Shown here one piece after another: positions 14,209-22,609 of a DNA stretch of 64,000 bases (position 1 is its first letter; every line of letters begins with the position of its first letter). Made by a program: the position numbers and the translations under genes. The DNA is from B1 sp044370475 (lineage in GTDB: Bacteria; Bacteroidota; Bacteroidia; UKL13-3). The stretch covers positions 1-64,000 of the forward strand of contig JBILVK010000002.1 in the NCBI GenBank assembly GCA_044370475.1. The letters are read 5' to 3'. The notes beneath the pieces are model-generated. The model was not told the origin of the DNA. It saw only the letters and a list, made by a program, of their open reading frames with translations, and made no database searches.

Positions 14209-15460
14209 CCTGTGCGTCAACAATTTTATAAAGCTTATCAGAATTCCTCACCTTTTCTGGCAAAATCAAGGAGAAAATATCTCCTTTGCTTACCTCATTT
14301 ACCACCTTGTCATCCACACGCAACTCCCCAACAATGCTCTCCTGATAACCACTGCTTGGCCCCATCACAATTACCTTATCACCCACTCGCAATTGGTGAC
14401 TTTCTGCTTTAAATTCTGCTACACCCAATTTAGCAAAATAGTTCATTCCTTTACCAATATAAATTTTCTTTTGGGTAGCCTTAGAACCATACTCATCATT
14501 CCATTCGCCCATCTTCCTGCCTAAGTAATATCCATCCCAAAAACCCCTATTAAACACAGTAGATAAGCGCGTTTTCCAATCCAATAACTTCTCCTCAGAG
14601 TAGCTTTTATCGTAATATGAATCAATTGCCTCTCGGTAACATTTAGTTACTGTATACACATAATCTGCCGAGCGTCCTCTTCCTTCAATCTTCATTACCT
14701 TAACCCCTGCATCTATTATTTTATCAATAAAATCAATGGTGCAAAGGTCCTTGGCCGACATAATATATTCATTGTCTATCTCAAATTCTATGCCTTCATC
14801 TTTATCTGTTACCACATAATTTCTTCTACAATTTTGTATGCATGCACCTCTGTTTGCAGATGCATTATGCGAATGCAAACTCAAATAACATTTGCCAGAT
14901 ACTGCCATGCATAAAGCTCCATGAACAAAGATTTCTACCTCTATAGGCTTACCGGCTGGACCACAAATATTCTTTCTTTTTATCTTAGAACAAATCTCCG
15001 CAACCTGCTTTAATGTTAGCTCCCGAGCCAAAACCACCACATCGGCAAAGGTGCTATAAAATTCTACCGTTTCAACATTAGAAACATTGGCTTGCGTAGA
15101 AATATGTACCTCAACACCCTCCTTATATGCAGTACTAATAGCCGCATGATCTGCCGCAATTATTGCCGTAATTCCTGCTTTTTTAACCGCCTTCACAATG
15201 TCCTTCATCAACCTAATATCATGGTCGTATAAAACAGTGTTTAAAGTAAGGTAAGTCTTAACGTTATGCTGCCTTCCAATCTCTGCAATTTTATCTAAAT
15301 CATGCAAAGTGAAATTGTTGGTAGAACGCGCGCGCATATTCAATTGCTCCACGCCAAAATAAACAGAATTACACCCTGCTTGTATAGCCGCCATCATCGA
15401 TTCATAGGAACCCGCTGGCGCCATTAATTCAATTGCTGTTTCTTTGCTAAATGTTGTCAT
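14201..15460 (-). CDS. U32 family protein (TrhP/RlhA-like RNA hydroxylation candidate)
   Basis: A 419-residue member of the 'peptidase U32' family. The N-terminal domain ELMAPAGSYESMMAAIQAG and the conserved block IFVHGALCMAVSGKC with RGACIQNCRRNY supply the four cysteines that hold a 4Fe-4S cluster in this family, followed by KIEGRGRSADYV. Characterised relatives TrhP and RlhA hydroxylate tRNA wobble uridine or 23S rRNA cytidine in a reaction that depends on prephenate and Fe-S assembly. Collagenase activity is an old label. Here it sits in the Moco operon between a ferredoxin gene and a MoeB-chorismate mutase fusion, whose product prephenate fits the hydroxylase reading. The exact RNA target is not determinable. 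Confidence 0.85.
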   Translation of the reverse strand: MTTFSKETAIELMAPAGSYESMMAAIQAGCNSVYFGVEQLNMRARSTNNFTLHDLDKIAEIGRQHNVKTYLTLNTVLYDHDIRLMKDIVKAVKKAGITAIIAADHAAISTAYKEGVEVHISTQANVSNVETVEFYSTFADVVVLARELTLKQVAEICSKIKRKNICGPAGKPIEVEIFVHGALCMAVSGKCYLSLHSHNASANRGACIQNCRRNYVVTDKDEGIEFEIDNEYIMSAKDLCTIDFIDKIIDAGVKVMKIEGRGRSADYVYTVTKCYREAIDSYYDKSYSEEKLLDWKTRLSTVFNRGFWDGYYLGRKMGEWNDEYGSKATQKKIYIGKGMNYFAKLGVAEFKAESHQLRVGDKVIVMGPSSGYQESIVGELRVDDKVVNEVSKGDIFSLILPEKVRNSDKLYKIVDAQDV

Positions 15461-16715
15461 AAAATCTATTTTGAATAGCTATTGATTCTCCATGAATTTT
15501 GTTAAAAACCTCTGTGATAAAATCCTTATCTAAGCCAAATTTACTGGCCTCTACAAGCCTTTTCCTCAAAGTTAACTCCCATTGTTCGGTCTGAACCAAA
15601 GCCATGTTTAAAGTCTTTTTTACCTCTGCTATTTTTGTTACTATTTCTTTTCTTTTTGCTAGCATTTCTATCATTGATGTGTCTAAACTGTTCAATGCAA
15701 ATCGCAAATTCTCTAATGAGCTTTGTGCTTCCTTATGAAGCTTGTTTTCTTCATCAATTAACTCATCATTCGACTGATTTTTATTAGTATCAGATAAGGG
15801 AATATTTACCTCATTATCCTTACCTGGTAAGCTATCAATTTTCTCAATTGTATTTATATCAAAATCCTTTTCAACGCTAGCTCGGTTCAAACCGAAATTG
15901 TTTTTAAAAATTGATTCACTGCTATTCTTACTTTCTGTTTTTTTGTTGCTAATTGTAGGCGCTAAGTCCAATGATTTTTCTGCACCAACCGACGAGTAAT
16001 CGCTTTCATAAAATGTATTGTACAAAGAATGATAGCTCAGCATTTTATTTGCCAAAGGCTTGCCAATTCCACATATTATTTTTATGGCTTCATTGGCTTG
16101 AAGGCAGCCTATAACTCCCGCCAGAACGCCTATTACACCAGCTTCTTCGCAGTTTTGAATGTGCATCCCACTTGGCTCATTAGGAAATAAATCTCTGTAG
16201 TTTTTACTATAGCCTTCATTCATTTTAAGGTTAAATACAGAAACCTGTCCTTCATACCTAGAAATTGAGCCATACACCAAGGCTTTGCTATGTCTTACAC
16301 ATGCATCATTCAACAAATACCGAGTGGCAAAATTATCTGTGCCATCAATAACCAAATCATACTCTGTTAGGATAGAATCCACATTGTTTGTTTGCATTTC
16401 GTGTGGGTAGGTCTGAACCAAGCATTGTGCATTGATTTCTTTAACTTTTTTTGCCGCTTGCTCAGCCTTTAATTTGCCAATATCATTTGAAGTATATAAT
16501 ATTTGCCTATGTAAATTGCTTTCTTCTACTACATCAAAATCAACAATTCCTATTTGTCCAACTCCCGCCGAGGCTAAATAAATCAATGCCGGACAGCCAA
16601 GTCCGCCCGCACCTACCACAAGAACTTTGGCTTCAAACAACTTCTTTTGTTCTACTAAACCAAAATTTGGCAAGCGCATTTGCCTAGCGTATTTATGGTA
16701 GTTTAAATCTTCCAT
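15447..16715 (-). CDS. MoeB/ThiF-type E1 enzyme fused to AroQ-like chorismate mutase domain
   Basis: 422 residues in three parts. Residues 1-245 are a MoeB/ThiF adenylating enzyme: VLVVGAGGLGCPALIYLASA, DFDVVEESNLHRQIL, DGTDNFATRYLLND, NCEEAGVIGVLAGVIG. It activates the C-terminal Gly-Gly of MoaD, whose gene shares one base with it (TAATG). Residues 246-330 are a polar Asn/Ser/Lys-rich linker. Residues 333-422 match AroQ chorismate mutase of the Bacteroidota kind: SLENLRFALNSLDTSMIEML, AKRKEIVTKIAEVKK, FITEVFNKIHGESIAIQ. The usual rhodanese domain is absent. In the mutase active-site segment the expected Arg of 'LQxxRW' is Gln (VQTEQW), and this very site is a palindrome copy, so activity may be reduced. 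Confidence 0.85.
   Translation of the reverse strand: MEDLNYHKYARQMRLPNFGLVEQKKLFEAKVLVVGAGGLGCPALIYLASAGVGQIGIVDFDVVEESNLHRQILYTSNDIGKLKAEQAAKKVKEINAQCLVQTYPHEMQTNNVDSILTEYDLVIDGTDNFATRYLLNDACVRHSKALVYGSISRYEGQVSVFNLKMNEGYSKNYRDLFPNEPSGMHIQNCEEAGVIGVLAGVIGCLQANEAIKIICGIGKPLANKMLSYHSLYNTFYESDYSSVGAEKSLDLAPTISNKKTESKNSSESIFKNNFGLNRASVEKDFDINTIEKIDSLPGKDNEVNIPLSDTNKNQSNDELIDEENKLHKEAQSSLENLRFALNSLDTSMIEMLAKRKEIVTKIAEVKKTLNMALVQTEQWELTLRKRLVEASKFGLDKDFITEVFNKIHGESIAIQNRFYDNI
15585..15599 (+). repeat. Dispersed palindrome copy (TTCGGTCTGAACCAA)
   Basis: Exact asymmetric form inside the chorismate mutase domain. The gene strand codes LVQTEQ. Confidence 0.9.
15881..15896. repeat. Dispersed palindrome copy (CTCGGTTCAAACCGAA)
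   Basis: It lies in the linker region of the MoeB fusion gene. The gene strand codes FGLNRA. Confidence 0.85.
16408..16422 (+). repeat. Dispersed palindrome copy (TAGGTCTGAACCAAG)
   Basis: Exact core GGTCTGAACC in the E1 domain of the MoeB fusion. The gene strand codes LVQTY. Confidence 0.8.
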
Positions 16716-16957
16716 TAGCCTCCAGAAAATGGGGGTAACAAGGCCACTTCATTTCCTGCCTCAAGAACATAATCTGCACCAACAATTTTCTTGTTTACAG
16801 ATACTAAATATTCTATTTCATTGAGCAATGGATAGGTCTTAGCCAATTGAGCTTTTAAGGTAAACACACTATCTACTAAGGGCAAGTTGCAAACATGCTG
16901 CTGCATAATTTCTGCTATTTGTCCAAAAGCTAAGACCTCAATTGTTTGATTTGCCAT
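16715..16957 (-). CDS. moaD: Molybdopterin synthase sulfur carrier MoaD
   Basis: An 80-residue ubiquitin-fold sulfur carrier ending PPFSGG. The terminal Gly-Gly is adenylated by MoeB and thiocarboxylated before donating sulfur to MoaE. The start ATG 16957 (MANQTIEVLAFGQ) gives the normal MoaD length. A TTG 60 bases upstream would add an unconserved extension. The stop TAA shares its last base with the ATG of the MoeB fusion. Confidence 0.92.
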   Translation of the reverse strand: MANQTIEVLAFGQIAEIMQQHVCNLPLVDSVFTLKAQLAKTYPLLNEIEYLVSVNKKIVGADYVLEAGNEVALLPPFSGG

Positions 16958-17017
16958 AGAAATTTTTACCCGATAAGGAATGCTGCAAAAATGAGCATTT
17001 TTTTCCTTACTTGGCAA

Positions 17018-17776
17018 TTATGTTAAAACTAGTTTTATAGCTGCCATCAGAAGCACTACTGCCAAAATTCGTTTTAATGCCACAATAGGAAGTTTTTTAG
17101 CGCCAAAATATGCGCCCAAACTTCCTCCCAATAAAGCTAAAAGTAGCATCCATAAAAAGTTATGGCTATGCACATTATCCATGTCAAAAAACAATGCAAG
17201 GCTGCCACTTTTAAATAGACCAAAGAGTCCAGCCAATGAATTTACAGCAATAAATAGTGCACTTGTAGCCGAGGTTTCTTTAAAGTTTAACCACCCTAAA
17301 AGCAATAGGAGGGGCGATAAAATTATTCCACCGCCAATACCTATAACGCCCGAAATAAAACCAATTGAGGCTCCAATCAAAAGGCTGTAGAATATAGAAA
17401 ATTCTTTTATGGCCGACTCTTTAATCTCATAAAAACCAAAAAGTCGCACTATGGGAATTGTCAATAATAGCGCGAGAATGGGCCTGTAATATCCATGGCC
17501 TATGTTTAAGAATCCGCCCAAAAACGCGGCTGGAATTGACCCCAAAACTAGAAAGAAGAATAGTCTCCAATTCAATTGTACCCTCGACTTAAACTGAGTA
17601 AAACTAATGAGTGAAACAAGTATGTTCAACACCAAAGCACTTGGTTTCATAATGCTGGGCGAAAAGCTAAATAAAGCCATTAAGGCCAAATAACCACTTG
17701 CTCCGCCATGACCAACCGATGCATATAAAAAGGCAATAATAGGCAGGACTATATAAAACAAAAGCTCCCAGTTCAT
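17018..17776 (-). CDS. TauE/SafE family membrane permease
   Basis: A 252-residue integral membrane protein of the TauE/SafE anion exporter family, with about eight membrane segments. Signature segments are YASVGHGGASGYLALMALF near the N-terminus and ISGVIGIGGGIILSPLLLL in the second repeat. The start is ATG 17776 (MNWELLFYIV), eight bases after moeA. Family members move sulfite, sulfoacetate or other sulfonates. In a Moco operon a role in sulfite or oxyanion handling is possible, but the substrate is unknown. Confidence 0.85.
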   Translation of the reverse strand: MNWELLFYIVLPIIAFLYASVGHGGASGYLALMALFSFSPSIMKPSALVLNILVSLISFTQFKSRVQLNWRLFFFLVLGSIPAAFLGGFLNIGHGYYRPILALLLTIPIVRLFGFYEIKESAIKEFSIFYSLLIGASIGFISGVIGIGGGIILSPLLLLLGWLNFKETSATSALFIAVNSLAGLFGLFKSGSLALFFDMDNVHSHNFLWMLLLALLGGSLGAYFGAKKLPIVALKRILAVVLLMAAIKLVLT

Positions 17777-17784
17777 GCTTCTAA

Positions 17785-18981
17785 TTACTTCCAACAATCG
17801 TCAAATAAATGAATTTCTATAGGAGTTCCTTCACTAACCATAGCAATCTCTTGAGGCAATATGGCAATGCAATTTGCTTCACTAAATGCATTTAGTTTAT
17901 AGGATTCTTGTCCATCACATAAATAAACAAAACCTTGTTCTAACCTAGCTTTTAGGAAATGAGTTAGGCCCACTTTTTTGGTGTAATCATGTCCAAGTGG
18001 ATATTTTTCTAGGCCATAGGGATGGTAAGTTAAACCCATCATTTTTCTTATGGTAGGCACTACATATTCATAACAACAGCTTAAAACAGAGGCCGGATTT
18101 CCAGGCAAACCAAACACCATGGTTTCCCCTTTTTTACCAAAGAACAAAGGTTTACCTGGCTTCTGTTTAACCCTGTAAAATATGGCCTCTACGCCATTTT
18201 TATGAAAAGCTCTTTCTACAAAATCAAAATCGCCAACAGAAATCCCACCGCTCACCAAAAGAACATCACAACAAGCAAGTCCTTCCTCAATGGCCGCAAT
18301 CACATCTTCCTCAAAATCATCCACGGTTTTTTTATGCAAAAATGACAAGCCCGCGCCTTGCATCAAAGCCTCCAACATCCAAGAATTACTCTCGTAAATT
18401 TGTCCGTGCTGCAATACTTCACCAGGCATAACAAGCTCCTTACCTGTTAAAATTAAACCCAGTTTTGGTGCAGGAACCACCGCAACTTCATGTATGCCCA
18501 ATCCAGCCAAATAGCCAATTAAACCGGGGTTTAAGCGCTTTCCAGCCCTCAATGCAATTTCGCCTTTTTTTATTTGCGATCCCATTTTTCGAATGTGGGT
18601 ACCAAGGGTAAAAGCATGGTCTTTAATGCGAATAAAGTTGCTTTCCAGATCAACATGCTCCTGCATCACAACCGTGTCGGCACCAACTGGAATGGCTGCT
18701 CCCGTAAAAATTCTTATTGCCTTACCAGCTTCCAAACTTAAAATTTCGGTGTCTCCGGCTTGTGCAATTCCCATCACTTCTATGGGCGTTTCGGTTCGAA
18801 CCGAACCCAATGCGACAGCATAACCATCCATAGCAGACTGTGCAAATGGGGGCGAATTGAGCGGTGAAATGATATCCTCTGCAAGTACTTTCCCAACACA
18901 ATGATTGAGGTTCATAATGCTTGCTGGTAACATTTTGCAGGTCAATTCTACTCGGTTTTTTGCCTCATCAACGGTAATCAT
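17785..18981 (-). CDS. moeA: Molybdopterin molybdotransferase MoeA
   Basis: A 398-residue enzyme inserting molybdate into adenylated molybdopterin. Family motifs: SPPFAQSAMDGYAV, RIFTGAAIPVGADTVVMQE, YESNSWMLEALM, LLVSGGISVGDFDFV, VFGLPGNPASVLSCCYEYV. The length is standard. It lies ten bases downstream of moaA. A perfect copy of the dispersed palindrome encodes SVRTET around residue 60. Confidence 0.95.
   Translation of the reverse strand: MITVDEAKNRVELTCKMLPASIMNLNHCVGKVLAEDIISPLNSPPFAQSAMDGYAVALGSVRTETPIEVMGIAQAGDTEILSLEAGKAIRIFTGAAIPVGADTVVMQEHVDLESNFIRIKDHAFTLGTHIRKMGSQIKKGEIALRAGKRLNPGLIGYLAGLGIHEVAVVPAPKLGLILTGKELVMPGEVLQHGQIYESNSWMLEALMQGAGLSFLHKKTVDDFEEDVIAAIEEGLACCDVLLVSGGISVGDFDFVERAFHKNGVEAIFYRVKQKPGKPLFFGKKGETMVFGLPGNPASVLSCCYEYVVPTIRKMMGLTYHPYGLEKYPLGHDYTKKVGLTHFLKARLEQGFVYLCDGQESYKLNAFSEANCIAILPQEIAMVSEGTPIEIHLFDDCWK
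18790..18805. repeat. Dispersed palindrome, perfect copy (TTCGGTTCGAACCGAA)
   Basis: The only fully symmetric 16-base copy, inside moeA. The gene strand codes VRTE. Confidence 0.95.
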
Positions 18982-18990
18982 AAGTGATAT

Positions 18991-19971
18991 TTATCCTCCA
19001 ATTTTTATCATACTTCGGTTCACAATATTTTCTGCCTGGGTATCTTCATAGTTATCAGAAAATTGTCCGCCTTGCCTAGCTTTCTTTTGCTGTACCGATT
19101 GTTTAATGATAGGTAAAATGTCTATGCCGGCCCTTAAATTGGCCAGCAAGTTGCTTTCTTCGGCAGAAAACAAGCAGTTCTTTATCTGTCCATCTGCTGT
19201 AACTCTTAGCCTGTTGCAATCGCCACAAAACGGCTCACTCATGGTGCTAATAACAGCAAAAGTTCCTTTAAAATCTGTAACCTGATACTTCTTAGCGGTA
19301 TCATGTTTAAAATCTTCTAATTTTTGAATAGGGTAGTGCTCGCGCAGTTTGTTTAATATTTCTACATGCGTAAAAACCTTTTGATGCTCCCAATCATTGC
19401 CAGAAAATGGCATGTATTCTATAAAGCGAATATGCAAGGGTAAATCTTTGGTAAGAGCAACAAAATCTGAAATCTCATGCTCATTAACCCCCTTCACAAC
19501 CACCATATTTAATTTAACATGGAATTGATTTTTTAGCATCAATTCAATATTGTCCCATACCTTTTCAAAAGCATGCCTTTGTGTTAATTGCTTAAAAGTC
19601 TCCTTGTTTAGAGAATCAATGCTAATATTTACCGATTTAATTCCAGAAGTTTTAAGCAGCTCCAGGTGCTTATCTAGTAAAAAACCATTGGTGGTAATGG
19701 TTAACTCTGCACCAAGCTCAGATAAATTATGAAGAATTGTATGAATATCTTTTCTTACCAAGGGCTCACCGCCCGTAAGTCTAATTTTTTTAATGCCTTG
19801 TTCAACAAATAACTTTGCTATAGAAAATATTTCGGAGGCACTCATTAACTCCTCGCCAGGCATAAACTTCATTTCCTCGTGAGGCATGCAATACAAGCAC
19901 CTAAAATTACATTGATCGGTTAAAGATATCCGCAAATAATCATGTACCCTGCCAAACGAATCCTTCAACAT
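18991..19971 (-). CDS. moaA: GTP 3',8-cyclase MoaA
   Basis: A 326-residue radical SAM enzyme starting Moco synthesis from GTP. The N-terminal radical SAM cluster motif is CNFRCLYC, with the SAM-binding RLTGGEPLVRKDI. The second, C-terminal 4Fe-4S cluster motif is CGDCNRLRVTADGQIKNC. The chain ends IKIGG, the conserved GG tail. It is the first gene of the minus-strand Moco operon. A TAGCTTTG element at 19985-19992 resembles a Bacteroidota -7 box, but its upstream TTG is 22 bases away, so the promoter is uncertain. Confidence 0.96.
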   Translation of the reverse strand: MLKDSFGRVHDYLRISLTDQCNFRCLYCMPHEEMKFMPGEELMSASEIFSIAKLFVEQGIKKIRLTGGEPLVRKDIHTILHNLSELGAELTITTNGFLLDKHLELLKTSGIKSVNISIDSLNKETFKQLTQRHAFEKVWDNIELMLKNQFHVKLNMVVVKGVNEHEISDFVALTKDLPLHIRFIEYMPFSGNDWEHQKVFTHVEILNKLREHYPIQKLEDFKHDTAKKYQVTDFKGTFAVISTMSEPFCGDCNRLRVTADGQIKNCLFSAEESNLLANLRAGIDILPIIKQSVQQKKARQGGQFSDNYEDTQAENIVNRSMIKIGG

Positions 19972-20105
19972 ATTAAACGCTTCTCAAAGCTATTAGATTA
20001 AAAATATATTTTTTCAAGGTCAATACCCGCTTTCAAAAGTTTAATTATTTGTTTTTGCTTACCTAATATTCTGCCCAAATCACCCATTAAACAAACCCAA
20101 AACCC

Positions 20106-20175
20106 AACGACCAAAGACTAACGACCAAAGACCAACGACTCTACCTTCGCTAAAGCTACGGCAGACAAAGCAAAA
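20106..20175. repeat. Short tandem repeats plus an adjoining repeat-like element
   Basis: The units AACGACCAAAGACT, AACGACCAAAGACC and a partial AACGACT follow head to tail at about 20106-20141. Directly after them comes CTTCGCTAAAGCTACGG (20144-20160). No coding frame or family matches this. It lies in the 205-base gap between moaA and the DUF4290 gene and looks like mobile or slippage-derived intergenic repeat DNA. Confidence 0.6.
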
Positions 20176-20176
20176 A

Positions 20177-20860
20177 CTAACTCCTCTTAAAGTTCTTAAA
20201 ATTCCTGTTCTTATTCTTATTAAACTTATTCCTATTTTGGTTATTTCGGTGCTGACCACCATTGCTGTATTTGTCTTCACCAATCGCATTTACCTTGCGT
20301 TGTTGCATGTTTTTAAACTGCAAATCATCACTCTCACTAATGCTAATTTTTCCCTGACTCAAATTCTCCAAATGAGCCATTACCTCATCATCATTCAACA
20401 TCTCCAAATTCCATGCTTTAGAACTCATTTTCATGAACGAACCAATCGCATTGATATAGGCCGTACGCATCGGACCTTCCTCAAACTCCGCAACACGTTC
20501 AATTATTTTTGGAACAATTTTACCGTAAAATCTAAACCTTATTTTTGATTGAGGATAGCCAAGAGGGTCTGGCTTCGATTTAATGCTCTCTGCACTTGGC
20601 ATTGGGTATGGAGAATCTACATCCAATTTAAAATCACTCATTACAAACAAGTGATCCCATAACTTGTGCTTATAATCGGCAACATCCCTTAAATGCGGGT
20701 TTAATTGCCCCATTAATTTGATGATGTCATTTGCTATGGTCTGACGGCGCTCTCTAACAGGCTCCTCAACCGCCACTTCTATCATTCTTTGAATGATTCT
20801 TCCGTATTCAGAAATAAGCAATTTGCCTCTTTCTGTGTTATATTCTAAACTTAAACTCAT
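20177..20860 (-). CDS. DUF4290 family protein
   Basis: A 227-residue cytoplasmic protein of the Bacteroidota-specific DUF4290 family, function unknown. It begins SLSLEYNTERGKLLISEYGR and has the conserved helices VRERRQTIANDIIKLMGQLN and DYKHKLWDHLFVMSDF, then PYPMPSA. The last 45 residues are a basic, Asn/Lys-rich tail (NQNRNKFNKNKNRNFKN) likely to be disordered and possibly RNA-binding. It is followed downstream by the tandem repeats at 20.1 kb. Confidence 0.85.
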   Translation of the reverse strand: MSLSLEYNTERGKLLISEYGRIIQRMIEVAVEEPVRERRQTIANDIIKLMGQLNPHLRDVADYKHKLWDHLFVMSDFKLDVDSPYPMPSAESIKSKPDPLGYPQSKIRFRFYGKIVPKIIERVAEFEEGPMRTAYINAIGSFMKMSSKAWNLEMLNDDEVMAHLENLSQGKISISESDDLQFKNMQQRKVNAIGEDKYSNGGQHRNNQNRNKFNKNKNRNFKNFKRS

Positions 20861-20880
20861 GCGTTGTGTTGCAAGATAAA

Positions 20881-22551
20881 TTATTTTATTGAATTCCCAA
20901 TCAATTCGCGTGCTGCCGCTAATACCTTATCAGATGGATTCTCCCCACTCAACATGCGCGCAATTTCCTCAACGCGCTCTTGCGGACTTAACGATTTAAT
21001 GGCCGTTTGTGTTTGCTCTCCCTCATTTGTTTTGTAAACATACAAATGTTGATTGGCTTTTCCTGCAATTTGAGGAAGGTGAGAGATAGCAATAATTTGA
21101 TGAGATTGTGCATGCTCCCTCATCACAGTAGCAACTTTTTGAGCCGCTTCACCAGAAATACCACTGTCTATTTCATCAAAAACCACGGTAGGCAATTTAA
21201 CCTGGTCTGCAATTAAAGATTTAATGCATAGCATTAACCTACTCAACTCACCGCCACTCGCCACTTTGTTAATAGGCTGTGGGGCAAATCCCTTATTTGC
21301 AGAAAACATAAAAACCACCTCATCCATTCCAGAACCAGTTGCTTTTTCAAAGGCCAAATGCTTCAAATCAATATCAAAATTGGCATTCGGCATCGCCACC
21401 TGTACCAACAAAGAATTAACCTGTTCCAAAATTTTGGGTATGGCCAATTTCCTTTTTTTTCTCAAATTTTCCCCAGCATTCTCGGCACTTTCAGCATGCT
21501 TTTTCAATTGCCCACTTACTTTTTCAATCTCCTCATCCAAAGAACCAATCGCTTCCAATTGCCTTTCCAATTCCTGCCTCAACGCAATCAATTCCTCAAT
21601 GCTAGTTAACCTATGTTTCTTTTGAACTGCATATATCGCCTGTAACCGAGCCTCAGTTGTTGCCAATAAATTTGGGTCAGAAAGAGTCTTCTCTGCAATT
21701 AAATTCAACTCTGTAGCAATGTCTTTTAGGTCAACCAAATTACTTTCTAACCTCTGCATAATACTCGCCAACCCTTCTTGATGCTTGGCTGCGGGCTGCA
21801 ACAATGCCTTGCATTCGCGCAACATGTCAACTATGCTCTGCTCATTTCCATCCAATATATTTCCGGTCTGAACCGATACCTGCTGAATGGTTTCAGCGTG
21901 TGTTAATTCATCCAGCTTCTTTTCTAAATCTTCCTGCTCACCAAGCTTTAAATCTAGTCCCTGCAATTCACTCAAAACAAAATTTAAATAGTCCTCATCT
22001 TGCTTTGCTTTGCTCTCCCTCTCCAATAAATCTTGTAAATATTTCTTGCTCTTTTGAAACTCCTTAAAACACTTTTGGTAATGAATCAAGTCCTCTCCAT
22101 TATTCGCAATCGCATCCAAAACAGATAATTGAAAAGCAGATTCATTCAACTCCAATGTTTCATGCTGAGAAACAATATCAACTAAGCTTAATCCCAATGC
22201 CTTTAGTACCGGTAAATTAACAGGAGTGTCGTTTATAAAAGCCCTAGATTTGCCCGCCGCAGTAAGCTCTCGCCTTATGATACACTGTGGCTCATAATCC
22301 AATTCATTCTGAGTAAAAAAGTCTGTTAAACGATACGCATCAATGTCAAAATGTGCCTCAACAACACACTTATCTGCCCCTTGTAAAATAACTTTAGAGT
22401 CGGCTCGCTCCCCCAAAATCAACCCCAAAGCGCCCATTAATATCGACTTACCAGCACCTGTCTCGCCAGTAATAATACTTAGCCCAGAATGAAAATTTAT
22501 TTCACTCTGCCTAATAATGGCATAATTCCTGATTTTTAAACTTGTTAGCAT
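20881..22551 (-). CDS. recN: DNA repair protein RecN
   Basis: A 556-residue SMC-like ATPase for double-strand break repair. Walker A is GETGAGKSILMGALGLILGE near the N-terminus. Long coiled-coil regions occupy residues about 160-350. The signature motif ASGGELSRLMLCIKS and Walker B VFDEIDSGISGEAA are in the C-terminal head. Full length for the family. It lies 20 bases upstream of the DUF4290 gene on the same strand. One palindrome copy codes SVQTG. Confidence 0.95.
   Translation of the reverse strand: MLTSLKIRNYAIIRQSEINFHSGLSIITGETGAGKSILMGALGLILGERADSKVILQGADKCVVEAHFDIDAYRLTDFFTQNELDYEPQCIIRRELTAAGKSRAFINDTPVNLPVLKALGLSLVDIVSQHETLELNESAFQLSVLDAIANNGEDLIHYQKCFKEFQKSKKYLQDLLERESKAKQDEDYLNFVLSELQGLDLKLGEQEDLEKKLDELTHAETIQQVSVQTGNILDGNEQSIVDMLRECKALLQPAAKHQEGLASIMQRLESNLVDLKDIATELNLIAEKTLSDPNLLATTEARLQAIYAVQKKHRLTSIEELIALRQELERQLEAIGSLDEEIEKVSGQLKKHAESAENAGENLRKKRKLAIPKILEQVNSLLVQVAMPNANFDIDLKHLAFEKATGSGMDEVVFMFSANKGFAPQPINKVASGGELSRLMLCIKSLIADQVKLPTVVFDEIDSGISGEAAQKVATVMREHAQSHQIIAISHLPQIAGKANQHLYVYKTNEGEQTQTAIKSLSPQERVEEIARMLSGENPSDKVLAAARELIGNSIK
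21862..21877 (+). repeat. Dispersed palindrome copy (TCCGGTCTGAACCGAT)
   Basis: Exact core GGTCTGAACC inside recN. The gene strand codes SVQTG. Confidence 0.85.
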
Positions 22552-22609
22552 GTTTCAGGAGCGAATATATGAATTACATGTATGCTGTTTTCCACAGCTC
22601 CTAAGTCAA

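Noticed and set aside
13879..14412. 177-codon plus-strand open frame opposite moaE, ferredoxin and U32
   Set aside because: It lies antisense to three overlapping, clearly conserved genes and has no recognisable protein features.
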